Under the pieces are notes generated by a model. The model was not told where the DNA came from. It saw only the letters and a program-made list of their open reading frames with translations, and did no database searches. 64,000 nt of DNA from Oscillospiraceae bacterium (GTDB taxonomy: Bacteria; Bacillota; Clostridia; Oscillospirales; Ruminococcaceae): positions 1-64,000 of the forward strand of contig JAFWDH010000022.1 of NCBI GenBank assembly GCA_017513135.1. Reading direction: 5' to 3'. Made by a program: the position numbers and the translations under genes. Positions 1-6,718 of this stretch are shown here, piece after piece (position 1 is the stretch's first letter; the number at the start of each line of letters is the position of its first letter).

Positions 1-65
1 ACAGGACAGATCTGTCTTCCTTCGGGGATAATGACACCGCAAGTTATGCACCTGTTCTCACTCAT
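1..65 (-). CDS. Partial phage zinc-ribbon-like protein (5' end only)
   Basis: Gene running off the left edge. The ATG at 65 lies within the last codons of the upstream gene (58-486) and is preceded by a GAGGTGAT ribosome site. About 21 codons are visible, reading CITCGVIIPEGRQICP after the start. A CxxC pair followed by PEGRQxCP is a pattern I know from short zinc-ribbon proteins of Firmicutes phages. The second cysteine pair would lie outside the window, so the fold is inferred. Confidence 0.6.
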   Translation of the reverse strand, partial: MSENRCITCGVIIPEGRQICP

Positions 66-486
66 CTATCACCTCGTCCATCTTCACTCCGCACCCACCG
101 TTAGATAAACATCCACCTTCGCCGTCATAGTCCTCGCACCCTCGGCAAGGATTTATTTCAGGTTCTTCGTAGGCATCTTCTTCCTTTTCTCCCCAAGCAC
201 AATAGAAATCGCTGTACCACCGCTTGTCGTTAATACTTGCGATTATGCTTTTCGCAACCATTAATTGGCATTCATCGCATCCGTCTGCAATATAGTATTT
301 GCAGTCTCTGCACCGCACAGGCTCGGCATCGTGTGCCGTGTGCCGTTTAATGCCTTCAAGGCAAAAACCGAATCCACAAAAATCGCACCTTATCCCGTCT
401 TTGTCTGCCCCATATTCTTTGCACGGAATACAAGCGTAGTCTTTAATGTAGGCTTCAAGTGCATCTGCATCAATTAGTCTCGGCAT
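58..486 (-). CDS. Cys-rich phage protein of the MPRLIDADAL type
   Basis: Predicted 142 aa. The frame is open further upstream, but the ATG at 486 is chosen because an AAAGGAG ribosome site lies just before it and the protein then begins MPRLIDADAL, the usual opening of this phage family. It contains CxxC pairs near residues 22-36, an RCRDCKYY segment and a FYCAWGEKEE segment, then a second Cys-rich tail ending near CGVKMDEV. These look like metal-binding positions. It overlaps both neighbours by a few bases. Function unknown; it is related in pattern to the next two genes. Confidence 0.75.
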   Translation of the reverse strand: MPRLIDADALEAYIKDYACIPCKEYGADKDGIRCDFCGFGFCLEGIKRHTAHDAEPVRCRDCKYYIADGCDECQLMVAKSIIASINDKRWYSDFYCAWGEKEEDAYEEPEINPCRGCEDYDGEGGCLSNGGCGVKMDEVIDE

Positions 487-781
487 TTTCTCTCCTTTCT
501 CCGTCCGCACAGTACCAGTCTGCTTTTCTCGGCTTGGCATATGCGCCTATCACGCACACGCTTGGCTTGTATCTTTTATCATCTGTGCCGTCACGCTTTA
601 GTTGTTCTATCTCGTACCACTTGCAGTCCTTACACCGCACTACCCCGACATTATTGCCATCCAAACTGTCGGATATTAACCCTATAGCAACATCAGCGTC
701 AAAGGCTATGAGTTTATCGTCCTTGCGGAAATAGATCATCTTGTTGAACGAATCCATTTCTATCAGCTTTAATCTCGGCAT
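470..781 (-). CDS. Small Cys-rich phage protein, paralogue of its neighbours
   Basis: Predicted 103 aa, starting MPRLKLIEMDSF. It shares with the flanking genes an RCKDCKWYE motif in the middle and an ADWYCADGERR motif near the C terminus, separated by about 40 residues. The pattern suggests a small metal-binding fold. Its 3' end overlaps the start of the next gene (58-486) by 17 bases, and its own start overlaps the end of 769-1032, so the three are probably translated together. Function unknown. Confidence 0.75.
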   Translation of the reverse strand: MPRLKLIEMDSFNKMIYFRKDDKLIAFDADVAIGLISDSLDGNNVGVVRCKDCKWYEIEQLKRDGTDDKRYKPSVCVIGAYAKPRKADWYCADGERRENAETN

Positions 782-1032
782 TTTCTCTCACCCCACGAAC
801 AGAAGTCGTCGTCCTTCTTGGTCATATACTCCGTCTTCTTGCAGTATCCCTGACACTCTATACCGCCTACGGTTTTCCCGTAGTGTATGCAGTCCTTGCA
901 TCTGATCAGAGCGTCCGGAGCATCGTTTATCTCGCTTAGTAGTTTCGCGTACATCTCAAGTGAATGTTCAGAGTCGTAGTGAACTTCCGTTGCGATCCTG
1001 TTCAAAAGAGCTGCCTTATCTATCAGAGTCAT
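769..1032 (-). CDS. Small Cys-rich phage protein, first of three tandem paralogues
   Basis: Predicted 87 aa beginning MTLIDKAALL. The ATG at 1032 is preferred over an in-frame TTG at 1047 because a CTGGAGGG ribosome site lies between them. It contains RCKDCIHYG followed about 30 residues later by FCSWGERK, the same pair of motifs as the two genes downstream. Function unknown. Proteins with RCKDC...FCSWGER are common in phages of gut Clostridia; the role is not established. Confidence 0.75.
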   Translation of the reverse strand: MTLIDKAALLNRIATEVHYDSEHSLEMYAKLLSEINDAPDALIRCKDCIHYGKTVGGIECQGYCKKTEYMTKKDDDFCSWGERKCRD

Positions 1033-1117
1033 TGTACCCTCCAGCAATCACTGCACACGCTGCCACGAAGAAGCCGAAGAACACACCGAAGAAAAAGCCT
1101 ATAAGAAATCCGATCAT
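1016..1117 (-). CDS. Putative 33-residue single-span membrane peptide
   Basis: A very short frame that starts with an ATG sharing four bases (ATGA) with the stop of the upstream gene (1114-1395) and ends inside the start of the downstream gene. It encodes MIGFLIGFFFGVFFGFF, then VAACAVIAGG and a polar tail NDSDR. This is one hydrophobic helix rich in Phe and Gly. The exact stop/start overlap argues for coupled translation. No function can be given. Confidence 0.5.
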   Translation of the reverse strand: MIGFLIGFFFGVFFGFFVAACAVIAGGYNDSDR

Positions 1118-1395
1118 TTTACGTACCCGTCCTCCTTCGCTACCTTCATCCCATACCGCGGATCGTCCTTCACCATCTCCGCGATCTTCTTCATATTGTC
1201 CGACATTTTGCTCGGAGGTGTTACCCTCACCGCATTTCCCACTTTCGGCTTCCGTATCCTCTGCATCTCCATCTTGCATTCAAACGAACAGTAGATCTGG
1301 GATCCCGAAGTCGGCATAAACTCCTTCTTGCAAACAGGACATTCCCTCAGCTCCGCATTTTCTTTAAAGCGTTCGTATACCTTCTTATCACTCAA
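1114..1395 (-). CDS. Phage zinc-ribbon protein, unknown function
   Basis: Predicted 93 aa starting at TTG (1395), about nine bases after a GGAGG ribosome site. Residues about 19-40 contain CPVCKKEF followed by YCSFECK, a two-pair zinc-ribbon arrangement. The rest is basic and probably helical. Its stop overlaps the start of the membrane micro-ORF. It may bind nucleic acid, but nothing in the sequence says which. The TTG start is the least certain part of the call. Confidence 0.7.
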   Translation of the reverse strand: MSDKKVYERFKENAELRECPVCKKEFMPTSGSQIYCSFECKMEMQRIRKPKVGNAVRVTPPSKMSDNMKKIAEMVKDDPRYGMKVAKEDGYVK

Positions 1396-1434
1396 TCCTC
1401 AATTCCTCCAGTATCTCTTCCAGCTCGTCCGGAC

Positions 1435-1794
1435 CTAAAGCCGTGTTATCGTTATCTCCACCCTCGGATTCTTCCTGTCCAATAACACACGGCTCCCGTC
1501 GTGGCTTACTACTATCTTTGAATCGTCGTCTTTGATACATCCGTATTTCACCAAAATATCCATTGTCGCTTCTAATAGGTTTACGAGGTCTACCCTTCGC
1601 AAAGTTTCCATATAGTACAGGCATTTTATGTTAACGGGATAATCAATCCCCTCTGCCGGTACAAACCATCCGCATTGATATTCATAATCCTTGTACTGTA
1701 CGGAAGGAGCAACGAAGCTCCTCCCGTCTTTTGTTTTAAGTATCCGCTGATGATTCTTCTTCGTTACGGGATTCCCCGGGATAGTGAAGGTCAT
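1435..1794 (-). CDS. rusA: RusA-family Holliday junction resolvase
   Basis: Predicted 119 aa, the usual size for RusA. The N terminus MTFTIPGNPVTKKNHQR is the typical opening with basic residues, and the segment RRVDLVNLLEATMDILV followed by GCIKDDDSKIV matches the acidic catalytic and dimer region (D-LVNLLKA-LD--DDSQIV). RusA enzymes are homodimers that cut four-way DNA junctions formed during phage recombination and replication. It overlaps the upstream small gene by four bases (ATGA) and sits downstream of the DnaB helicase, as in many Firmicutes phages. Confidence 0.88.
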   Translation of the reverse strand: MTFTIPGNPVTKKNHQRILKTKDGRSFVAPSVQYKDYEYQCGWFVPAEGIDYPVNIKCLYYMETLRRVDLVNLLEATMDILVKYGCIKDDDSKIVVSHDGSRVLLDRKNPRVEITITRL

Positions 1795-2072
1795 TTGCCC
1801 CCCTTGTAATATCCGATTCCGTATGTCTTATAGACTGCGTCCAGATCCAGACAAACATCGTCCCTTAAAGCCGGATAAATGTACTCGTCAATGACCATCT
1901 GCGCTTCAGGTCTGCTGCGAAATTCTCCAAGCAGAGATCTGTCATCAGTGGTCAGGTGAGCATATATTCTCCACGCGAGAGAATGATCATCCACCTCCGG
2001 AAGTCCGGGCTCAATGCTCGTCCTTCTTATAGAAACGCTATTAAACGTGCATCCGTTGAACTTGATAAACAT
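1791..2072 (-). CDS. Hypothetical phage protein
   Basis: Predicted 93 aa between the helicase and rusA, overlapping rusA by four bases. It opens MFIKFNGCTFNSVSIRR and has an EAQMVIDEYIYPAL stretch in the second half that looks helical. There is no motif I recognise and no membrane segment. Its place in the replication module suggests a DNA-metabolism accessory, but that is inferred from context only. Confidence 0.65.
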   Translation of the reverse strand: MFIKFNGCTFNSVSIRRTSIEPGLPEVDDHSLAWRIYAHLTTDDRSLLGEFRSRPEAQMVIDEYIYPALRDDVCLDLDAVYKTYGIGYYKGGK

Positions 2073-2081
2073 CTGTTCCTC

Positions 2082-3278
2082 CTAAACCGTATAAATCTGC
2101 GTGAACTTTTGGCACGTTCCATCAAATAGCATTGATATCGCACCGACGCGCCCTTTCTTGTTTTTTGCTATAGTCAAGTCCGTTTCCCACTTTGCCTTTT
2201 CCCTGTTGTCCTCCTTCTTCGTTAAGATCAGGACCATATCTGCATCAGATTCCAACTGTCCCGAATCTTTAAGACTGTGCATTGAATCGTCCGATCCTCT
2301 GCCCTGTTGCGACAGACACACAATCGTTATCCCTGTGCTCTGTGCCATCGTATGAAGGTCAATTGATATTGACGTTGTTTCTTCGTATCTGCTCCGTCCG
2401 TTTCCCTTGATCAGTCCGATATAGTCTATGAATACAACGTCCGCATTAAGTCTGATTGCTTCTGACCGGATCCTGTCCACCGTCCACCCGGCTGCTTCTA
2501 CTATCGTTATCGGCATAGCCTTTAACTCATCCCACGCGAGGTTATAGGTTTCCTTTTCCCTGTCATCAAGCTGCCTTCGAAGTATCGTTGCGTAAGGTAG
2601 TCCGGTATAGATCGTAACGGCTTTATAGAAGATTCCCATAGCAGCGGTCTCAAGGCTGAAATAAACGCACCTGTAATCATTCCGTGCCATATTCAGCATC
2701 AGACCAATTGAGAACGCCGTCTTTCCGGAAGACTGTTCTCCGGCGAGAACGATAAAATCTCCCCTATCTATCAAGGCGTATTCGTCCAGCTTCTGATATC
2801 CCGTCGGTATGTACTCTATCTCCGTGCTCATATCAGCAGCGAACAGATCCGACGCTTCTCTGAACGTCAGCGGTTTTGTCCTTGTAACGCCCCTCGCCAT
2901 CTGCTGGATCTGCGAATCAATCTTTATTGCTTCGTCAAGGTCTTCGGATTGAAGCATCTGTGCCGCTGCCGTCTTTATCCGTTCCAGCGTGAGGTCATCC
3001 TTGAACTCTTTAACGTGTCCCTCCACGTCTACGCTCGGATAATATTCGTCATTTGCCAGAAAGACCGCCTTCAGTTCGTCACCTTCCAGAAGATTAACGA
3101 CCGCAGTAAAATCCGTGGATCCGTTTTCCTTCCAATACTTGTAAAGCTTCCGGTATACGTTCCTTGTAGCTTCGTTGCCGAAATCATCTTCCTTTATCCC
3201 CTCAAACACGAAAGCTCTCCTGTCACTATTAAGGACTATGCCGATAAGCGCAATTTCTGCACCGAGTCTGTCTTTCAT
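2082..3278 (-). CDS. DnaB-type replicative helicase
   Basis: Predicted 398 aa, close to the size of phage DnaB helicases. The N-terminal helical domain (about 1-110) is followed by a RecA-like core with Walker A GEQSSGKT at 180-187, Walker B VVFID at 281-285, an LSQQGRG segment at 322-328 (motif H3-like) and LESDAD at 342-347, then the basic KNKKGRVG near 372-379. It should form the hexameric ring that unwinds phage DNA at the fork. Its start overlaps the stop of the upstream replication protein by four bases, which suggests that protein loads it. Confidence 0.92.
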   Translation of the reverse strand: MKDRLGAEIALIGIVLNSDRRAFVFEGIKEDDFGNEATRNVYRKLYKYWKENGSTDFTAVVNLLEGDELKAVFLANDEYYPSVDVEGHVKEFKDDLTLERIKTAAAQMLQSEDLDEAIKIDSQIQQMARGVTRTKPLTFREASDLFAADMSTEIEYIPTGYQKLDEYALIDRGDFIVLAGEQSSGKTAFSIGLMLNMARNDYRCVYFSLETAAMGIFYKAVTIYTGLPYATILRRQLDDREKETYNLAWDELKAMPITIVEAAGWTVDRIRSEAIRLNADVVFIDYIGLIKGNGRSRYEETTSISIDLHTMAQSTGITIVCLSQQGRGSDDSMHSLKDSGQLESDADMVLILTKKEDNREKAKWETDLTIAKNKKGRVGAISMLFDGTCQKFTQIYTV

Positions 3279-3976
3279 AGATACGGAAATCCTCCTTTCG
3301 TGAATCCTGGCTTTTGCTTCGGCTCGTCCTTTTTCGCCCAGCGCGTGATAGTGATGTAGTGATTCTTGTATGTCTTCCCGGATTCCTCTATGTACTCATC
3401 AAGAGCCTTTATTCTCTCATCCAGATCGTCAGGGAAAGCAGCCTTAAGTTTTTCCATATCACTATCAGTCAAGAGGACGTGCTTATATTCTCCATACTTA
3501 TGCTTAATATCTTTCTTAACAGGATCAGTAATAGAAACAGAAACAGAAATAGATGTATCCATAGGGTATCTATACGGTATAGATACGGTATCTCCATTTG
3601 CCAGTTTCTCTACATATTCCCTGAAAGCACTGCTGCGGATATATGACAATTGATTTCTTACGCTCTGAAGAAGCTTGTCTGAGGTCGTCCAATTGTATTT
3701 ATGCCAGTTAACGATAAGCACTTCGCTGGTGTCCGGATCGTAACAAATAACGCCGTGGATCCTCTCCATCCTGTCCATCAGACGCTTAACGGTCTCCTCG
3801 GTATAGCCGGTCTCCACTGATGCCATCTTGAACGAGATCTCATAGCACCCGGTCAGCGTCGTATGCGGATTAGTCATCAAATACAGAAAAAAGTATTTGT
3901 CTTCCGGAGTGAAGTTGTTAACGACCTTTGAATCGTCATTCCAGAACTTCATATAAACTTGCCTGTAATACGCCAT
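3275..3976 (-). CDS. Phage replication initiator or helicase-loader-like protein
   Basis: Predicted 233 aa from the ATG at 3976, chosen for the AAAGGAG site just before it; the frame is open upstream but lacks such a site. Residues 1-110 (MAYYRQVYMKFWNDD, then TPEDKYFFLYLMTNPHT) resemble the winged-helix N terminus of phage replisome organizers, and the C-terminal segment with LDERIKALDEYIEESGK and HYITITRWAKKDEP resembles the DnaD-like tail. Placed directly before the helicase gene with a four-base overlap. Role inferred from pattern and context. Confidence 0.72.
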   Translation of the reverse strand: MAYYRQVYMKFWNDDSKVVNNFTPEDKYFFLYLMTNPHTTLTGCYEISFKMASVETGYTEETVKRLMDRMERIHGVICYDPDTSEVLIVNWHKYNWTTSDKLLQSVRNQLSYIRSSAFREYVEKLANGDTVSIPYRYPMDTSISVSVSITDPVKKDIKHKYGEYKHVLLTDSDMEKLKAAFPDDLDERIKALDEYIEESGKTYKNHYITITRWAKKDEPKQKPGFTKGGFPYL

Positions 3977-4145
3977 CCTTCTCCTTTCTTTTTTCTTCGT
4001 CCTTTTGCATCCGTTCGGGAGTAGCGAGGAAGGGACAGGTCCCACGGATCCACGTCGTGCTTATCAGTGTCTTACATCTGCCGTTGACATTTGCGATACA
4101 CTTTCGGCACTCTTTCCTGTTCGCGTATGGTCCCTGTACCTTCAC
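3936..4145 (-). CDS. Small Cys-rich phage protein
   Basis: Predicted 69 aa starting at a GTG that shares four bases (GTGA) with the stop of the upstream PAPS-reductase-like gene. It reads MKVQGPYANRKECRKCI, NGRCKTLIS and GTCPFLATPERMQKDEE, a pattern (CxxC, NGRC, CxF, basic helix) familiar from short proteins in Firmicutes phage replication regions. Its end overlaps the replication gene start by about 40 bases and contains that gene's ribosome site. Probably metal-binding; function unknown. Confidence 0.6.
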   Translation of the reverse strand: MKVQGPYANRKECRKCIANVNGRCKTLISTTWIRGTCPFLATPERMQKDEEKRKEKDGVLQASLYEVLE

Positions 4146-5263
4146 TCTCCCAACATTTCCTCCCACGATATCTGTCCGGCATATTTCGCTTCTGCCATTC
4201 TCTTGTTCTTGTACTCGTTGTACTTCTGCCGATATGTATAAGATGCCCCGAAGATATTCCACGCTGCCTTAACAACATTCGGCTCAAATGGCTGAAGCTT
4301 CTCCAGATCCTCGACCGCTTTAGACGAGATAGAGCATCCGCAGCACCCCGTCCGTGTAAATCCGTAGACCTCGTAAGCGTCCGAATACCTAATGCCGTAC
4401 GTTTCCTTGTACCATTGTTTGTCCGCATTGGACACGTAATACAGAGGACGAAGCCGATACTGTCCGTTTGCCGTTTCCGCAAAGCACATTGTTTTGTTCG
4501 CGTCTCCGCTTCTCGGAACGGATCTCATTCCGCCCTCATCTCGCCGTTCTCCGGTTATGATCATCTCGTAATCCTTCTGGACCTTATGCGCCACTTGCTT
4601 CTTGCAGTAATCGCAGCACCTCGCAGATATTTTGAAGTCCGGAGGAGTCTCGTTCATAAAGTCCCACATATACGGAGATGAGTTGATGACGAGCTGGATG
4701 TTTGGTCTCGGCTCTCCGGCACTATTGCAGCAGCAGAGAAAGTTGATCCCCTGTTCCGCTCCCGGATAGCGTTCCCGGAGCTCTTGCCGTTTTGCTTCTT
4801 TGTCCTCTGCTTCGTCGTATTCCGTCTTGATAGAGAACGGAAGGTTTTTACTCTGAACCGTCTCCATCGCAGATGACATTATCTTTGATACGAACGGCAC
4901 CCCGTATTCTCTCGTCGCCAGAACTATGTTCTTCGCCGGTCTGTGTTCCTGAATCTGAACGCCGTACTTTTCCGCCGTCTCTTTGACGTGACGCTTCGTT
5001 GCCATCATTTCCAGTCCGGTATTGAAGAAGCAATAATCAACAGTAGGCAATCTGTGAATCTTCCGTACTCTTTCGATCAGGTCAATGAGGATATCACTAT
5101 CTGCCCCTCCGGAGTAAGAACAGATCGCGTGAGGATGCTCTCTCAATCTCCGCGCTATGATGCCCTCAATAGCCATAAACTTTTGCGCTGAAGGATAGTC
5201 AGCGTATGCCGGTCTATCCTCGTATACTTTGCTCCGGAACTCTCCTTCTTTAGCCTTTCTCAT
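4142..5263 (-). CDS. PAPS-reductase/PP-loop-like phage protein with cysteine clusters
   Basis: Predicted 373 aa. Residues 47-56 carry the PP-loop ATP-binding motif SYSGGADSD of the adenine nucleotide alpha-hydrolase fold, followed by FFNTGLEM (79-86) and TGERRDEGGMRS (237-248), the usual pattern of phage PAPS-reductase-like proteins. Cysteines cluster at 177-179, 216-220 (CCDYC) and 307-310 (CCGC), which could hold an iron-sulfur cluster. True PAPS reductases are shorter and act in sulfate assimilation; no such genes are nearby. A role in sulfur-dependent nucleic acid modification is possible but is my inference. It overlaps both neighbours by four bases. Confidence 0.82.
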   Translation of the reverse strand: MRKAKEGEFRSKVYEDRPAYADYPSAQKFMAIEGIIARRLREHPHAICSYSGGADSDILIDLIERVRKIHRLPTVDYCFFNTGLEMMATKRHVKETAEKYGVQIQEHRPAKNIVLATREYGVPFVSKIMSSAMETVQSKNLPFSIKTEYDEAEDKEAKRQELRERYPGAEQGINFLCCCNSAGEPRPNIQLVINSSPYMWDFMNETPPDFKISARCCDYCKKQVAHKVQKDYEMIITGERRDEGGMRSVPRSGDANKTMCFAETANGQYRLRPLYYVSNADKQWYKETYGIRYSDAYEVYGFTRTGCCGCSISSKAVEDLEKLQPFEPNVVKAAWNIFGASYTYRQKYNEYKNKRMAEAKYAGQISWEEMLGE

Positions 5264-5517
5264 AGCAAATAGTTCCTTCCAAACTCCCGAATGAAATCTT
5301 CTTCAGTCCATTCGTTCCACGCCATAAGCTTGTCTTGCCATTCCCTCTTCAGCCATTTGTACTTTGCCGGGTGCCTGTGGTGAAGATCGTCGTGACATTC
5401 TCTGCAGATCTCCACCACCGCACCGTACTGCTCTGACTTGTTACGGAAACCATTGCCGTAAACGTGGTGATGTTCAAGTGTCCGCCACTTATGGCAGATC
5501 TCGCAATATCCTTCCAT
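5260..5517 (-). CDS. HNH-like nuclease domain protein
   Basis: Predicted 85 aa. It reads YCEICHKW, LEHHHVYGNGFRNKSE, then EICRECHDDLHHRHP: two CxxC knuckles flanking a His-rich beta-beta-alpha metal site, as in the small HNH proteins of Firmicutes phages (HHVFGG type). The C-terminal third is helical and charged. Catalytic activity is plausible but not shown by sequence alone. It sits between the DUF669-like gene (1-base overlap) and the PAPS-reductase-like gene (4-base overlap). Confidence 0.82.
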   Translation of the reverse strand: MEGYCEICHKWRTLEHHHVYGNGFRNKSEQYGAVVEICRECHDDLHHRHPAKYKWLKREWQDKLMAWNEWTEEDFIREFGRNYLL

Positions 5518-6128
5518 CAGTCGAAAGGGAGATCCTCATCGTCTGCTGCGATGAAATCGTCCGGAGAAGTCGTCCTCGTCTTGTATTCCACGGATTCCTT
5601 GATCCTGTTCTGCACCCATTCGGGAAGCTTCTCCATTATCTCCAGCGGACAATCATTGTTCGTGATGTCGAACACTACTGTCGGATTTTCTGTATCCTTC
5701 GGCACTTCCATTCCCTTCGGCAGTCGTGTCACGGAAGAGATCTTCGCGAACTCCTTCCCCTGTTTGCTGGTCATTATCTTTGTGCTTACAAGGCACGGAG
5801 CCTTTAACACGTTCGTGATGTCGAATCCCTGAAGCTCTTCCTCACTGAACGCTTTACCCCTCCAACTCTCCAACATAGCGCGGAGATTTGCCTTCTCATT
5901 GAGTGAAAGCGTATAGGACTCTGAAATTGCTCGCGGTTTGTCCTCCCCGTCGATCGTGATTCTCTCGTCCGGAAGCTCCCAGAGGAACAGGATCTTTGTC
6001 TGCGTGTTGTCAAACGCCGGATTGTATGTCGTACCCAGTACGACTATCCCGTAACAAATAGCCCTATATGATCCGGCTTCCAGAGGAGCGAATCCTCCGC
6101 CCTGTGATTCCTTAACGATTATCTGCAT
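5517..6128 (-). CDS. DUF669-like phage replication protein with SSB-like acidic tail
   Basis: Predicted 203 aa. The opening with FAPLEAGSYRAICYGIVVLGT and the later ILFLWELPDERI match the DUF669 family found in phage replication modules and thought to be OB-fold-like single-stranded DNA-binding proteins. The last residues, DDEDLPFD, strongly resemble the acidic DDDIPF tip that cellular SSB uses to recruit helicases and repair proteins. Inferred role: coating ssDNA for the phage replisome encoded just downstream. Family assignment is from pattern memory. Confidence 0.75.
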   Translation of the reverse strand: MQIIVKESQGGGFAPLEAGSYRAICYGIVVLGTTYNPAFDNTQTKILFLWELPDERITIDGEDKPRAISESYTLSLNEKANLRAMLESWRGKAFSEEELQGFDITNVLKAPCLVSTKIMTSKQGKEFAKISSVTRLPKGMEVPKDTENPTVVFDITNNDCPLEIMEKLPEWVQNRIKESVEYKTRTTSPDDFIAADDEDLPFD

Positions 6129-6315
6129 CTTCTTTCTCCTTTGCGTATTTCTTGGCTAAAGCTTTATCAACTGCATCCCAGAACGAAATGAACTTTTCCT
6201 CGTTCGTCATCTCTGTTCTCTCCGGCTCCGGGAGATTATTGTTGACACCGGCTAATGTAGCCGTTACATCTGTCGCATAATTTGCGCCAATCCACGTAAC
6301 CTTGAAATCACTCAT
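6112..6315 (-). CDS. Hypothetical phage protein
   Basis: Predicted 67 aa, MSDFKVTWIGANYATD and a charged helical C terminus (EEKFISFWDAVDKALAKKYAKEKE). It overlaps the DUF669-like gene by 17 bases and the upstream gene by 8 bases. There is no recognisable domain. Placement suggests it is part of the early operon; nothing more can be said. Confidence 0.6.
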   Translation of the reverse strand: MSDFKVTWIGANYATDVTATLAGVNNNLPEPERTEMTNEEKFISFWDAVDKALAKKYAKEKEDADNR

Positions 6316-6607
6316 ACCTTTCGTCTCCTTCCAAAATGAACCACTGTTCTATCGGTACTCCGTCCATATCTAAGCGAAGAGTAGGACCGGAGTTATCCGT
6401 CACCTTCTCATAAGGGACACCCGACACCTTCGATATTTCATAAATGAGATTCGTGAACATAGCGAAGCGTCTCGCTTCAAGCCAATCCCCGACCTCGTTG
6501 AACGGAGCGCAGAGGGCGTTGACCTTGTCTATCTCCGCCATTGCCTTCTTGGCGTGTTTCACTATCTCGCCGAGAAGCTTCTTCGTAAGCACCGCTTCAT
6601 TCCTCAT
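6308..6607 (-). CDS. Hypothetical phage protein
   Basis: Predicted 99 aa. The N-terminal half is helical (KKLLGEIVKHAKKAMAEIDK) and the C-terminal half contains LRLDMDGVPIEQWFILEGDE. No catalytic motif was recognised. The start at 6607 lies ten bases inside a micro-ORF (6597-6680), so translation may be coupled to it. Function unknown. Confidence 0.6.
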   Translation of the reverse strand: MRNEAVLTKKLLGEIVKHAKKAMAEIDKVNALCAPFNEVGDWLEARRFAMFTNLIYEISKVSGVPYEKVTDNSGPTLRLDMDGVPIEQWFILEGDERYE

Positions 6608-6680
6608 CTACGACCACCCCCGATATAATCACTGCTACAGTTAGCGTCGTGATAACGGTAAGAAAAATATCAAGCAGCAT
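6597..6680 (-). CDS. Putative 27-residue membrane peptide
   Basis: ATG at 6680 follows a perfect AAGGAGGT ribosome site with good spacing. It encodes MLLDIFLTVITTLTVAVIIS then GVVVDEE: a single hydrophobic span with an acidic tail. The stop lies just inside the next gene, so it could also act as a leader that couples translation. The strong ribosome site is the main evidence that it is real. Confidence 0.5.
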   Translation of the reverse strand: MLLDIFLTVITTLTVAVIISGVVVDEE

Positions 6681-6718
6681 TTTTGACCTCCTTATCAAGC
6701 ATTTTCGACCTCCTTGAT
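6669..6718. repeat. Tandem ~22-base duplication carrying a ribosome site and ATG
   Basis: On the + strand, ATCAAGC(AGC)ATTTTTGACCTCCTT at 6669-6693 is repeated as ATCAAGCATTTTCGACCTCCTT at 6694-6715. Read leftward, each copy contains AAGGAGGTC followed by an ATG. One copy starts the micro-ORF at 6680 and the other covers the 3' end of the upstream gene. It looks like a small recent duplication. Confidence 0.7.

Noticed and set aside
1016-1279. An 87-codon leftward frame
   Set aside because: Its first 54 codons shadow the zinc-ribbon gene at 1114-1395; only the last 33 codons after the ATGA overlap were kept as a candidate micro-ORF.
1388-1624. A 78-codon leftward frame ending ELEEILEELRIE
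   Set aside because: It overlaps rusA in another frame with no ribosome site, and its early part is basic low-complexity sequence. The acidic tail looks protein-like, but the evidence is too thin.
3936-4262. A 108-codon leftward frame across the end of the PAPS-reductase-like gene
   Set aside because: Only the last 69 codons look like a real protein. The upstream part is a shadow of the 4142-5263 gene, so the start was moved to the GTG at 4145.
5059-5071. CTTCCGTACTCTT, a 13-base match to the operator-like element at 8295
   Set aside because: It lies in the middle of the PAPS-reductase-like coding region with no promoter or CTTAAG core beside it, and its codons fit the protein. It is probably chance.
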